61,157 nt of DNA, from positions 1 through 61,157 of the forward strand of contig DATFFH010000014.1 in NCBI GenBank assembly GCA_035250245.1, in the 5' to 3' direction. Source of the stretch: Luteimonas_C sp035250245 (GTDB taxonomy: Bacteria; Pseudomonadota; Gammaproteobacteria; Xanthomonadales; Xanthomonadaceae). The position numbers and the translations under genes were made by a program. Each line of letters begins with the position of its first letter. The first letter of the stretch is position 1. The notes beneath the pieces are model-generated. The model did no database searches and was not told the DNA's origin. It saw nothing but the letters and a program-made list of their open reading frames with translations. Below, in pieces: positions 1-7,453 of the stretch.

Positions 1-1
1 C

Positions 2-253
2 GCTCCGGCCGCCGACGCCGCTGCCGCCCCGGTCGCTTCCGGCCTTCCGCAGGAATGCGAGGACTACTTGAACCGCGCCAAGGCCTGCTTCGCGAAGTCC
101 GGTGGCAACGCCGCGGCCGCTGCGTTCCAGCAGGGCATCGACCAGTCCAAGGCGCAGTGGGAAGCCATGGCCGACAAGAGCGGCTTGGCGCCTGCCTGCA
201 AGCAGGCCAACGACCAGTTCGCCCAGGTCGTGGCCGCGCTGAAGTGCGAGTAA
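2..253 (+). CDS. small exported Cys-containing protein, 3' part only
   Basis: The open frame enters from the left edge and has no start in the window. The first visible residues are Ala/Pro-rich (APAADAAAAPVASG), as expected for the end of a signal peptide or a linker. They are followed by a helical domain of about 65 residues with four cysteines (in QECEDY, KACFAK, PACKQ and LKCE), which suggests two disulfides in the periplasm. A TTG at 68 could be taken as a start, but the frame is open upstream and the first Cys pair would be lost. The domain resembles small secreted families such as DUF5339, a weak memory-based match. It lies just upstream of atpD, where atpG is usually found. Function unknown. 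Confidence 0.6.
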   Translation, partial: APAADAAAAPVASGLPQECEDYLNRAKACFAKSGGNAAAAAFQQGIDQSKAQWEAMADKSGLAPACKQANDQFAQVVAALKCE

Positions 254-264
254 TGAGGTGACCG

Positions 265-296
265 CCGCCGCCCGCTTCGCCGCGGGCGGCGGATTT
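265..296 (+). terminator. GC-rich hairpin after the Cys protein, possible terminator
   Basis: An 11-bp perfect stem (265-275 with 282-292) with a short loop is followed by only three T residues. It sits 11 bases after the stop codon. The weak T tract makes it a doubtful intrinsic terminator, but it would separate this gene from atpD. Confidence 0.5.
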
Positions 297-303
297 CCCG
301 GAT

Positions 304-335
304 GTTCGGGAAAGCCTTCGATGGTTTTCCCGAAC
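304..335. repeat. inverted repeat in front of atpD
   Basis: Arms 304-316 and 323-335 pair over 13 bases with one G/A difference (a G-U pair in RNA) around the loop TTCGAT. The hairpin lies about 85 bases upstream of the atpD start. It could be a leader RNA structure, a processing site or a second terminator for the preceding gene. Confidence 0.45.
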
Positions 336-420
336 ACCCGAACGCAACACGATCATCCTTGATCAAAAGCCCGGCTTGCGTGGCCGGACTTTCCAAATTT
401 AGAACTGAGCGAGTAGTGAC

Positions 421-1854
421 ATGAACGCCACCAACACCCAGGGCAAGATCGTCCAGATCATCGGCGCGGTCGTCGACGTCGAATTCCCGCGCGAGAGCGT
501 GCCGAAGGTGTACGACGCGCTGAAGGTGCAGAACACCGCGATCACGCTGGAAGTGCAGCAGCAGCTGGGCGACGGCGTCGTACGCGCCATCGCGCTCGGC
601 TCGACCGACGGCCTGAAGCGCAACCTGATCGCCGAGAACACCGGCAAGGCCGTCTCCGTGCCGGTCGGCGCGGGCACCCTGGGCCGGATCATGAACGTGC
701 TGGGCGAGCCGATCGACGAAGTCGGTCCGATCGACGCCAAGGAGCATTGGGAAATCCACCGCGGCGCGCCGACCTACGAGGAACAGGCCGCCACCAGCGA
801 TCTGTTGGAAACCGGCATCAAGGTGATCGACCTGATGTGCCCGTTCGCCAAGGGCGGCAAGGTCGGCCTGTTCGGCGGCGCCGGCGTGGGCAAGACCGTG
901 AACATGCTGGAGCTGATCAACAACATCGCGACCCAGCACTCGGGCCTGTCGGTGTTCGCCGGTGTGGGCGAGCGCACCCGCGAAGGCAACGACTTCTACC
1001 ACGAGATGATCGAAGCCAAGGTCGTGCGTCCGGACAACTTCCCGGAATCGAAGGTGGCGATGGTGTACGGCCAGATGAACGAGCCGCCGGGCAACCGCCT
1101 GCGCGTCGCGCTGACCGGCCTGACCATGGCCGAATACTTCCGCGACGAGAAGGACGCCTCCGGCAAGGGTCGCGACGTGCTGTTCTTCGTCGACAACATC
1201 TACCGCTACACCCTGGCCGGCACCGAAGTGTCGGCGCTGCTGGGCCGCATGCCGTCGGCGGTGGGCTACCAGCCCACGCTGGCCGAGGAAATGGGTGTGC
1301 TGCAGGAGCGCATCACCTCGACCAAGACCGGTTCGATCACCTCGATCCAGGCCGTGTACGTGCCTGCGGACGATCTGACCGACCCGTCGCCGGCCACCAC
1401 CTTCGCGCACTTGGACGCGACCGTCGTGCTCAGCCGTAACATCGCCGCGCTCGGCATCTATCCGGCGGTCGATCCGCTGGACTCTACCAGCCGCCAGCTC
1501 GACCCGAACGTGATCGGCAACGAGCATTACGACACCGCCCGCCGCGTCCAGGCGACGCTGCAGAAATACAAGGAACTGAAGGACATCATCGCGATCCTGG
1601 GCATGGACGAGCTGTCGGAAGAAGACAAGCAGGCCGTGTCGCGCGCGCGCAAGATCGAGCGCTTCTTCAGCCAGCCGTTCCACGTCGCCGAAGTGTTCAC
1701 CGGCTCGCCGGGCAAGTACGTGTCGCTGAAGGACACCATCCGCGGCTTCAAGATGATCGTCGACGGTGAGTGCGATCACATCCCCGAGCAGGCCTTCTAC
1801 ATGGTCGGCGGCATCGAGGAAGCGATCGAAAAGGCGAAAAAGATCACCGGCTGA
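421..1854 (+). CDS. atpD: F1F0 ATP synthase subunit beta
   Basis: Catalytic beta subunit of the F1 sector, which makes ATP from ADP and phosphate on the cytoplasmic face of the inner membrane. The 477-residue protein has the N-terminal beta-barrel (GKIVQIIGAVVDVEFP), the P-loop GGAGVGKT near residue 155, GERTREGNDFYHEM, and the conserved region LAEEMGVLQERITSTKTGS. Length fits the family (about 460-480). The ATG at 421 matches the usual start MNATNTQGKIVQI. atpC follows after an unusually long 121-base gap filled by an inverted repeat. A 571-codon antisense open frame covers the gene and is a codon-bias shadow. Confidence 0.98.
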   Translation: MNATNTQGKIVQIIGAVVDVEFPRESVPKVYDALKVQNTAITLEVQQQLGDGVVRAIALGSTDGLKRNLIAENTGKAVSVPVGAGTLGRIMNVLGEPIDEVGPIDAKEHWEIHRGAPTYEEQAATSDLLETGIKVIDLMCPFAKGGKVGLFGGAGVGKTVNMLELINNIATQHSGLSVFAGVGERTREGNDFYHEMIEAKVVRPDNFPESKVAMVYGQMNEPPGNRLRVALTGLTMAEYFRDEKDASGKGRDVLFFVDNIYRYTLAGTEVSALLGRMPSAVGYQPTLAEEMGVLQERITSTKTGSITSIQAVYVPADDLTDPSPATTFAHLDATVVLSRNIAALGIYPAVDPLDSTSRQLDPNVIGNEHYDTARRVQATLQKYKELKDIIAILGMDELSEEDKQAVSRARKIERFFSQPFHVAEVFTGSPGKYVSLKDTIRGFKMIVDGECDHIPEQAFYMVGGIEEAIEKAKKITG

Positions 1855-1865
1855 TGCGTTGAAAT

Positions 1866-1958
1866 CCCCTCTCCCGCTTGCGGGAGAGTTAGGGTGAGAG
1901 TCGCTTTACTCGCGTCCCTTGCCCTTAACCCAGCTCTCTCCCGCAAGCGGGAGAGGGG
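1866..1958. repeat. perfect 23-bp inverted repeat between atpD and atpC
   Basis: Arms 1866-1888 and 1936-1958 are exact reverse complements. Each arm contains its own small palindrome (CTCCCGCTTGCGGGAG), so this is a paired REP (REPIN-like) element. It lies inside the atp operon and would form a strong structure in the mRNA between the beta and epsilon cistrons. The related motif CTCTCCCG...GGGAGAGG recurs near 4610 and at 56070-56310. Confidence 0.8.
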
Positions 1959-1975
1959 GAATCGGAAGAGAAGTT

Positions 1976-2401
1976 ATGGCTAGCACCATCCGTTGCGACA
2001 TCGTCAGCGCCGAGCAGGAAATCTTCCACGGCGAAGCGGAAATGATCGTCGTCACCGGCGAAATGGGCGAGCTCGGCATTGCGCCGCGGCATGCGCCGCT
2101 GATCACCCGGCTCAAGCCCGGCAAGGTCGTGGTGACCCAGCCCGGCGGCGAAACGCTGGACTTCGCCATCTCCGGCGGCATCCTGGAAGTGCAGCCGCAG
2201 GTCGTCACCATCCTCGCCGACACCGCGGTGCGCGCGCAGGACATCGACGAAGCCTCGGTCCGCGCCGCCAAGGAAGAAGCAGAACGCATCCTCGCCAACC
2301 GCGGCGAAGCGATGGAAGTGGCCGAGGCGCAGGCCAAGTTGGCCGAAGTCACCGCGCAGCTGCAGGCGCTCGAGCGTTTGCGCAAGAACCTCAAGCACTG
2401 A
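1976..2401 (+). CDS. atpC: F1F0 ATP synthase subunit epsilon
   Basis: Epsilon subunit of F1, part of the rotor stalk and an inhibitor of ATP hydrolysis. From the ATG at 1976 it is 141 residues, the usual length. It has the N-terminal beta-sandwich (IRCDIVSAEQEIFHGEAEMI, GELGIAPRHAPL) and a C-terminal two-helix region rich in Ala and Glu. An upstream in-frame ATG at 1919 lies inside the inverted repeat and adds unlike sequence, while GGAAGAG just before 1976 fits a ribosome site. Last gene of the atp operon, followed by an intrinsic terminator. Confidence 0.96.
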   Translation: MASTIRCDIVSAEQEIFHGEAEMIVVTGEMGELGIAPRHAPLITRLKPGKVVVTQPGGETLDFAISGGILEVQPQVVTILADTAVRAQDIDEASVRAAKEEAERILANRGEAMEVAEAQAKLAEVTAQLQALERLRKNLKH

Positions 2402-2417
2402 TTCCGCGCGATTTCGA

Positions 2418-2448
2418 GAAAACGCCGGCTCGATGCCGGCGTTTTTTT
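2418..2448 (+). terminator. intrinsic terminator of the atp operon
   Basis: The stem ACGCCGGC/GCCGGCGT with a short loop is followed by seven T residues (2442-2448). It begins 17 bases after the atpC stop. Confidence 0.9.
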
Positions 2449-2455
2449 GGCTCTT

Positions 2456-2536
2456 GTAGGAGCGGCTTTAGCCGCGAGCTCTTCCATCAGGTCGCTGCGG
2501 CGTGCGGAAAGAGCTCGCGGCTAAAGCCGCTCCTAC
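2456..2536. repeat. GTAG-type REP pair (REPIN)
   Basis: Two inverted arms begin and end with GTAG/CTAC and carry the palindrome GCGGCTTTAGCCGC. It lies between atpC and the convergent GtrA-like gene. The type matches the GTAG REPs known as SMAG in Stenotrophomonas. Same subfamily as those at 4478, 37515, 39201, 55418 and 57843. Confidence 0.85.
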
Positions 2537-2549
2537 AAAAAGCGGGGCG

Positions 2550-2933
2550 TCAGCGTTTGTAGATCCAATGCCGCGACAGCAGGAAGCCGATCACGCCCAG
2601 CGCCAACTCCACGCCCGGTTTGGCCAGCCACGCCCACTTCAAACCCAGATAATCGTCGATGGCGCCCATCGACCAGGTGCTGACCGCGGTGGTGCACAGC
2701 CACATCATCACGAAACGCTGCAATTGGGCGCGGCCAACCGCGGTGTCCTCGCCGGCGAAAGTGAGCTTGCCGTTCAGCCAATAGCCCAACAGTGCGCCGC
2801 TGATGCGGCCGGCGATGTTGGCCGGCTCCACGCGCATGCCGAAATGACTCAACGCGACCATCACGCCCCAGTCGACCAGCCACTGGATGCCACCGATCAG
2901 CAAGTAATGCCGCCCCTGACGGCCCAGACTCAT
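2550..2933 (-). CDS. GtrA-like four-helix membrane protein
   Basis: 127 residues, almost entirely hydrophobic, with about four membrane segments. The start (YLLIGGIQWLVDWGVMVAL), the middle motif NIAGRISGALLGYWLNGKLTF and the end FLLSRHWIYKR match the GtrA family (PF04138). In that family the pattern xxR..s...f.lnr.wtF is typical, and members are linked to flipping of polyprenyl-phosphate sugars or cell-surface polysaccharide synthesis. The ATG at 2933 gives the normal family length; the longer frame upstream is antisense to glmU. Convergent with atpC and divergent from glmU. No glycosyltransferase partner is beside it, so the substrate is unknown. Confidence 0.85.
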   Translation of the reverse strand: MSLGRQGRHYLLIGGIQWLVDWGVMVALSHFGMRVEPANIAGRISGALLGYWLNGKLTFAGEDTAVGRAQLQRFVMMWLCTTAVSTWSMGAIDDYLGLKWAWLAKPGVELALGVIGFLLSRHWIYKR

Positions 2934-3056
2934 CGGCTGTCCCCGGCCGAGTCGTGGAAGGAAGGGGGCGGCGGCATCGGTCGGGAATCTCGCATCGTTG
3001 CGCATGCTAGCAGCGCCGGCCGTTAGAATCCCGGCATCGCCCGCAACGGAACCGCC

Positions 3057-4424
3057 ATGGCCGCGCCCCTGCACGTCGTGATCCTCGCCGCCGGCGAGGG
3101 CAAACGGATGAAATCGAAGCTGCCCAAAGTGCTGCAGAAATTGGCCGGGGAGCCGATGCTGGCGCACGTGGTCGATGCGGCGAGCGCGCTGCAACCGGCC
3201 GGCATCCATGTCGTGTACGGGCACGGCGGAGAACAAGTGCGCGCGGCGTTCGCCGACCGGGACGGGTTGAGCTGGGCCGAGCAGGCGCAGCAATTGGGAA
3301 CCGGACACGCCGTGCAGCAAGCCATGCCCCATGTGCCCGATGGCGCGCAGGTGCTGGTGCTGTACGGCGATGTGCCGCTGATCCGTCCCGACACCTTGCG
3401 CCGTTTGCTCGATTCGCCGGGTCGTTTGGCCGTACTGGTCGCCGAACTGCAGGACCCGACCGGCTACGGCCGCATCGTCCGCGATCCGGAAGGGCGGGTC
3501 GCGGCGATCGTCGAGCACAAGGATGCGGACGACGAACAACGCCGCATCCGTATCGTCAACACCGGCATCCTCGCCGCCGAAGCGACCGCGCTGAAGGGCT
3601 GGCTGGCGACGCTGTCCAACGACAACGCGCAGGGCGAGTACTACCTCACCGACGTCTTCGCCCAGGCCGCGGCGGAATACACGCCGGCGGAGATGGCGGT
3701 CGTGGCCGACCCGATGGAGACCGAAGGCGCGAACGATCCCTGGCAGCTCGCGCAACTGGAACGCGCCTATCAGCTGCGCGCCGTGCGCGCGCTGTGCGTG
3801 GAAGGCGCGCGCTTCGCGGATGTGAACCGGGTGGACGTGCGCGGCGAAGTCAGCGTAGGTAGCGATGTCGAGATCGATGTCGATGTGGTGTTCGAAGGCA
3901 AGGTCGAACTCGGCGACGGCGTGCGCATCGGCCCGTTCTGCCGCCTGAAGGACGTGAAGCTGGCCGCCGGCACCGAAGTGCGCGCGCATTGCGATCTGGA
4001 AGGGGCGGTGGCCGAAGGCGCCGTGATCGTCGGCCCGTATTCGCGCCTGCGTCCGGGGACCGTGCTGGCGGACGGCGCGCATATCGGCAATTTCGTCGAA
4101 ACCAAAAACGCGAAAATCGGGGTCGGCAGTAAAGCCAACCACCTGACTTATCTCGGCGATGCGGTGGTCGGGGCCGGCGTCAACGTCGGCGCGGGCGTGA
4201 TCACCTGTAATTACGATGGCGTCAACAAGTCCACCACCGTCATCGGCGACGGCGCTTTCGTCGGTTCGAATTCGGCGCTGGTGGCGCCCGTTTCGATCGG
4301 CAAGGAGGCGACGATCGGCGCGGGGTCGGTCATCACCAAAGACGCGCCGGACGGCGAGTTGACCGTGGCGCGCGGAAGGCAGACGAGCGTTCCTGGTTGG
4401 CGGCGGCCGAAGAAGAAAACCTGA
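3057..4424 (+). CDS. glmU: bifunctional UDP-GlcNAc pyrophosphorylase / glucosamine-1-phosphate acetyltransferase
   Basis: Makes UDP-N-acetylglucosamine for peptidoglycan and LPS by acetylating GlcN-1-P and then uridylating it. The 455-residue protein has the N-terminal nucleotidyltransferase domain (VILAAGEGKRMKSKLPKVL, near residue 10; YGDVPLI near 102) and a C-terminal left-handed beta-helix built of hexapeptide repeats. The latter includes the acetyltransferase signature HIGNFVETKNA and ANHLTYLGDA (active-site His), then NYDG. Length and domain order are normal. Its pathway partner glmS lies 8 kb downstream beyond the export operon. Confidence 0.98.
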   Translation: MAAPLHVVILAAGEGKRMKSKLPKVLQKLAGEPMLAHVVDAASALQPAGIHVVYGHGGEQVRAAFADRDGLSWAEQAQQLGTGHAVQQAMPHVPDGAQVLVLYGDVPLIRPDTLRRLLDSPGRLAVLVAELQDPTGYGRIVRDPEGRVAAIVEHKDADDEQRRIRIVNTGILAAEATALKGWLATLSNDNAQGEYYLTDVFAQAAAEYTPAEMAVVADPMETEGANDPWQLAQLERAYQLRAVRALCVEGARFADVNRVDVRGEVSVGSDVEIDVDVVFEGKVELGDGVRIGPFCRLKDVKLAAGTEVRAHCDLEGAVAEGAVIVGPYSRLRPGTVLADGAHIGNFVETKNAKIGVGSKANHLTYLGDAVVGAGVNVGAGVITCNYDGVNKSTTVIGDGAFVGSNSALVAPVSIGKEATIGAGSVITKDAPDGELTVARGRQTSVPGWRRPKKKT

Positions 4425-4442
4425 GCCGAAGCGCTCTGCTTT

Positions 4443-4467
4443 GTAGAGCGGAGCTTGCTCCGCTGCT
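4443..4467. repeat. single GTAG REP arm
   Basis: Begins GTAGAGCGGAG and contains the palindrome GCGGAGCTTGCTCCGC. Same subfamily as the outer arms of the nested element at 39168-39330, here without a partner arm. Confidence 0.7.
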
Positions 4468-4477
4468 CCGGCTCTTC

Positions 4478-4567
4478 GTAGGAGCGGCTTTAGCCGCGAG
4501 CTCTTTCATTCAAATCGTCGCATCGCAGCGATTCGATAGAGAAGCTCGCGGCTAAAGCCGCTCCTAC
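4478..4567. repeat. GTAG-type REP pair (REPIN)
   Basis: Inverted arms GTAGGAGCGGCTT...AAGCCGCTCCTAC with about 40 bases between them, in the gap between the convergent glmU and histidine kinase genes. It is followed at 4584-4634 by a degenerate CTCTCCC/GGGAGAG palindromic stretch. Confidence 0.85.
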
Positions 4568-4643
4568 GAAGAGCAAGAGCCGAACCCTCTCCCTGGCGCT
4601 TCGCGCCTGTCCCTCTCCCGAAATGGGAGAGGGACAAACCGAG

Positions 4644-5954
4644 TCAGTCAGGCAGAACCATGCTCACGCACAGGCCGCCGCCTTCGCGGTTGAGCAGGGC
4701 GATGCGTCCGCCGTGCGCTTCGGCGATTTCGCGCGCCAGCGCCAGGCCCAAACCGGTGCCGTTGCGCTTGGTCGAATAGAACGGCAGCAGCGCGTTCGCC
4801 AGCACCGATTCGTTCATGCCGCTACCGCGGTCGAGCACGTCGATGCGCCAGCCGTCGGGCAAGCGGCGCAGCGCGAGTTTCACTTCTTCCGGCGTGGTGC
4901 CCGATTCGTGCGCGTTCTTCAGCAGGTTCAGCAGCGCCTGCTCCATCTGCGCGCCGTCGAAACGGGCGTGGCCGTCGATGTCCTCGCCGTCCAGCGAGAA
5001 TTCCACCTGGTTGCGCAATTGGGCGATGAAGCGCGGCCAATGCATCGGTTCGGCGCGCGGCGCGGGCAGCTTGGCGAAGCGCGCATAGCCGCGGATGAAA
5101 CCTTCGAGGTGCCGCGCGCGATCCTCGATGGTCGCCAATGCCTCCGGCAGGCGCTCGGTCTGGCCGCGGCGCAGCAGCTCGGCGCCCGAGTGCGCCAAGG
5201 AGGCGATCGGCGCCAGCGAATTGTTCAGTTCGTGGCTGATCACCCGGATCACCTTCTTCCACGTCTGCACTTCCTGCCGGCGCAGTTCGGTGGTCAGCTG
5301 GCGCAGCAGCAGCAACTCGTGCCGACGGCCGTTGAGGCGGAAATTGCGCCGTGCCAAGTGATACAGCTCTTCGTCTTCCTCTGTACCGACCGCGAACAGT
5401 CCGTCGCCGCCGCGGGCGAAAGCCTCCTGCAGGCTGGCCGGCGCATACGCCAGCATGTCGGCGAAATCGTGGCCCTCCAAGCGCCGGCCTTCGCCGAGCA
5501 GCTTGCGTGCGGCCAGGTTGCCGAACACTACGCGCCCTTCCGGTTCCAGCAACAGCATCGCCACCGGGGTGTTCTGCACCATGGTGTCCAACAACAACTC
5601 GCGCTGGACCAAGCCCAGGCGCTGCTCACGCAGCGCGTCGCCGAGTTCGTTGTGCGTCTTCACCAGTTCGGCCAACTCATCCCTGCCGTCCCAGGACAGC
5701 CCGAAACTGAAATCGCCGTCGCGATAGCTGGCGACGGTGCCGCCGAGCGAGCGAAACAGCGAATTCATCGGCGCGAAGGCGCGGCGCACGTGATACGCCA
5801 GCAGCGGCAACAACAGCGCCACGGCGATGCCGCCGGCGGCCCAGGCTTGCAGCCACTCGCGCAGCAGCATCGACAGCGCCGCCGCGGCCGCCATATACGC
5901 CAGCGCCAGCGCGGCGAACTTCAGGCTCAGCGGGATCCGTCGCAGCCAGCGCAT
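4644..5954 (-). CDS. NtrY-like membrane sensor histidine kinase
   Basis: 436 residues. Two membrane helices (about 11-30 and 37-55) enclose almost no periplasmic loop, so it probably senses the membrane or a partner protein. A HAMP-like segment and a PAS domain (about 115-215) follow. The phosphorylated His is at 241 in VISHELNNSLAPI, and the ATPase domain has NLLKNAHESG (N box), DRGSGM and GTGLGLALA. Last gene of the reverse operon, starting 8 bases after the sigma-54 response regulator, which is therefore its likely partner. The presumed output is control of the upstream export genes. Confidence 0.93.
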   Translation of the reverse strand: MRWLRRIPLSLKFAALALAYMAAAAALSMLLREWLQAWAAGGIAVALLLPLLAYHVRRAFAPMNSLFRSLGGTVASYRDGDFSFGLSWDGRDELAELVKTHNELGDALREQRLGLVQRELLLDTMVQNTPVAMLLLEPEGRVVFGNLAARKLLGEGRRLEGHDFADMLAYAPASLQEAFARGGDGLFAVGTEEDEELYHLARRNFRLNGRRHELLLLRQLTTELRRQEVQTWKKVIRVISHELNNSLAPIASLAHSGAELLRRGQTERLPEALATIEDRARHLEGFIRGYARFAKLPAPRAEPMHWPRFIAQLRNQVEFSLDGEDIDGHARFDGAQMEQALLNLLKNAHESGTTPEEVKLALRRLPDGWRIDVLDRGSGMNESVLANALLPFYSTKRNGTGLGLALAREIAEAHGGRIALLNREGGGLCVSMVLPD

Positions 5955-5962
5955 CGTCCGCC

Positions 5963-7300
5963 TCAGTCGCGCTTGATGCCCAGGCGCTCAAGCCGCCGGT
6001 ACAACGCCTGACGCGATAGGCCCAACTCCGCCGCGGCCTGCGCCAGCACGCCGCCGTTGCGTTCCAGCGCGGCTTCGATCGCGTCGCGGTCGGGTTCTTC
6101 GGCGGAAGCGGCATGCCCGGGCATCGCGGCCGGCAGATCGAAATCGGCGGCCGTCAACGTTTCGCTCCGCGACAGCAGCGCCGCGCGCTGCACCGCATTG
6201 CGCAATTCGCGCACGTTGCCGGGCCAGGCATGGCGCAGCAGAAGGCGCGCGGCGTCGTCGCCCAGGAACTTGCCTTCCGGCAGGAAGTGGCGGGCCAGCG
6301 GCAGGATGTCGTCCGGACGTTCGGACAACGGCGGCAGCCGCAACTCGATCGCGTTGAGCCGGTACAGCAGATCCTCGCGGAAACGGCCGCCGCGAATCAG
6401 CGCGGGGAGATCGGCGTTGGTCGCGCTGATCACGCGCACCTTGACCTGGCGTTCGCGATTGCCGCCCAGCCGTTCGAAACGGCCGGTTTCCAGCACGCGC
6501 AGCAATTTGATCTGGCCCGCGGGCGTCAGTGTGCCGATCTCGTCTAGGAACAGCGAGCCGCCGTCGGCGGCTTCGAATTTGCCTTCGCGCGACTTGTTGG
6601 CGCCGGTGTAGGCGCCGGCTTCGGCGCCGAACAGTTCCGCTTCGATCAATTCCGACGGCAGCGCGCCGCAGTTCACCGCCACGAACGGCCCGTTGCGCAC
6701 CGACGAGTTGGCATGCAGGATCTCGGCGAATTTTTCCTTGCCCGCGCCGTTCGGTCCGGTGATCAGCACCGGCAGTTCGGAACGCGCGACCTGGCAGGCC
6801 AACGACAGCACGCGTTCGCTGGCGGAATCGGCGTACACCAGGCCGCGCAGGTCGTATTCGCGCATCAATGCGCTGCGCCGCCGCTTCTCGCCCGAGCGGT
6901 GCCGCGACAGTTCGCTGCGCGCTTGCGACAGTTCGAGCAGGTTGTTGACCGTCGCCAGCAGTTTTGGATCGTCCCAGGGCTTTGCCAGATAGTCGGCGGC
7001 GCCTGCTTTCACAAGCTCCACCGCATTCTCCAGATGCGTCCACGCGGTCAACAGGATCACCGGCAGGTCGGGATGGCGCTCGCGGATCGCGCGGAACAAT
7101 TCCACGCCTTCCTCGCCCGAAGTGGTGTCGGCGTGGAAGTTCATGTCCTGCACCACCAGGTCGATCGGCTCGCGCGCAAGCAGGTCGAGTCCCGCTTCCG
7201 GCGACTCCGCGCGCAAGGTGTGGATGTCGTACAGCGAGAACAGCAGTTCGAGCGCGGTGGCGACGGAGGGGTTGTCGTCGATGACCAGGATCGTGGGCAT
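5963..7300 (-). CDS. sigma-54-dependent response regulator (NtrC family)
   Basis: 445 residues with three domains. The receiver has acidic residues DD at 8-9, Asp52 in VVQDMNF as phosphoacceptor and Lys in YLAKPW. The AAA+ domain has Walker A GPNGAGKE at 182-189 (usual G-E-S-G-T replaced by GPNGA), the sigma-54 contact loop GAYTGA at 229-234 (usual GAFTGA) and Walker B SLFLDEI. A Fis-type DNA-binding helix-turn-helix ends the protein (AQAAAELGLSRQALYRRL). The start is placed at the ATG at 7300 (MPTILVIDD), since the extra 18 residues from 7354 overlap a REP arm and precede the normal start of a receiver. It probably activates the sigma-54 promoter at 12237-12251 that heads its own operon. Confidence 0.95.
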   Translation of the reverse strand: MPTILVIDDNPSVATALELLFSLYDIHTLRAESPEAGLDLLAREPIDLVVQDMNFHADTTSGEEGVELFRAIRERHPDLPVILLTAWTHLENAVELVKAGAADYLAKPWDDPKLLATVNNLLELSQARSELSRHRSGEKRRRSALMREYDLRGLVYADSASERVLSLACQVARSELPVLITGPNGAGKEKFAEILHANSSVRNGPFVAVNCGALPSELIEAELFGAEAGAYTGANKSREGKFEAADGGSLFLDEIGTLTPAGQIKLLRVLETGRFERLGGNRERQVKVRVISATNADLPALIRGGRFREDLLYRLNAIELRLPPLSERPDDILPLARHFLPEGKFLGDDAARLLLRHAWPGNVRELRNAVQRAALLSRSETLTAADFDLPAAMPGHAASAEEPDRDAIEAALERNGGVLAQAAAELGLSRQALYRRLERLGIKRD

Positions 7301-7324
7301 ACGGCAGCCGATGATGTGGAATTC

Positions 7325-7449
7325 GTAGGGTGGACCTTGGCCCACCGGCGCCATCTTTCACAGACGACGAACGACAGTCGGAATTAAGCGGTTCCGACCA
7401 TCATCCGTCGCTACCTTACATGGCGATGGTGGGCCGAGGCCCACCCTAC
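7325..7449. repeat. GTAG-type REP pair inside the export operon
   Basis: Arms GTAGGGTGGACC...GGCCCACC and GGTGGGCC...GGCCCACCCTAC, a different subfamily from the AGCGGCTT elements. They fill the 153-base gap between the second permease and the regulator gene and would make a stable mRNA hairpin between the transport and regulatory halves. Confidence 0.8.
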
Positions 7450-7453
7450 GCCA

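Noticed and set aside
64..1779. 571-codon reverse open frame across atpD
   Set aside because: Antisense to a certain gene; composition rich in His, Arg and Asp with no family features, typical of high-GC shadow frames.
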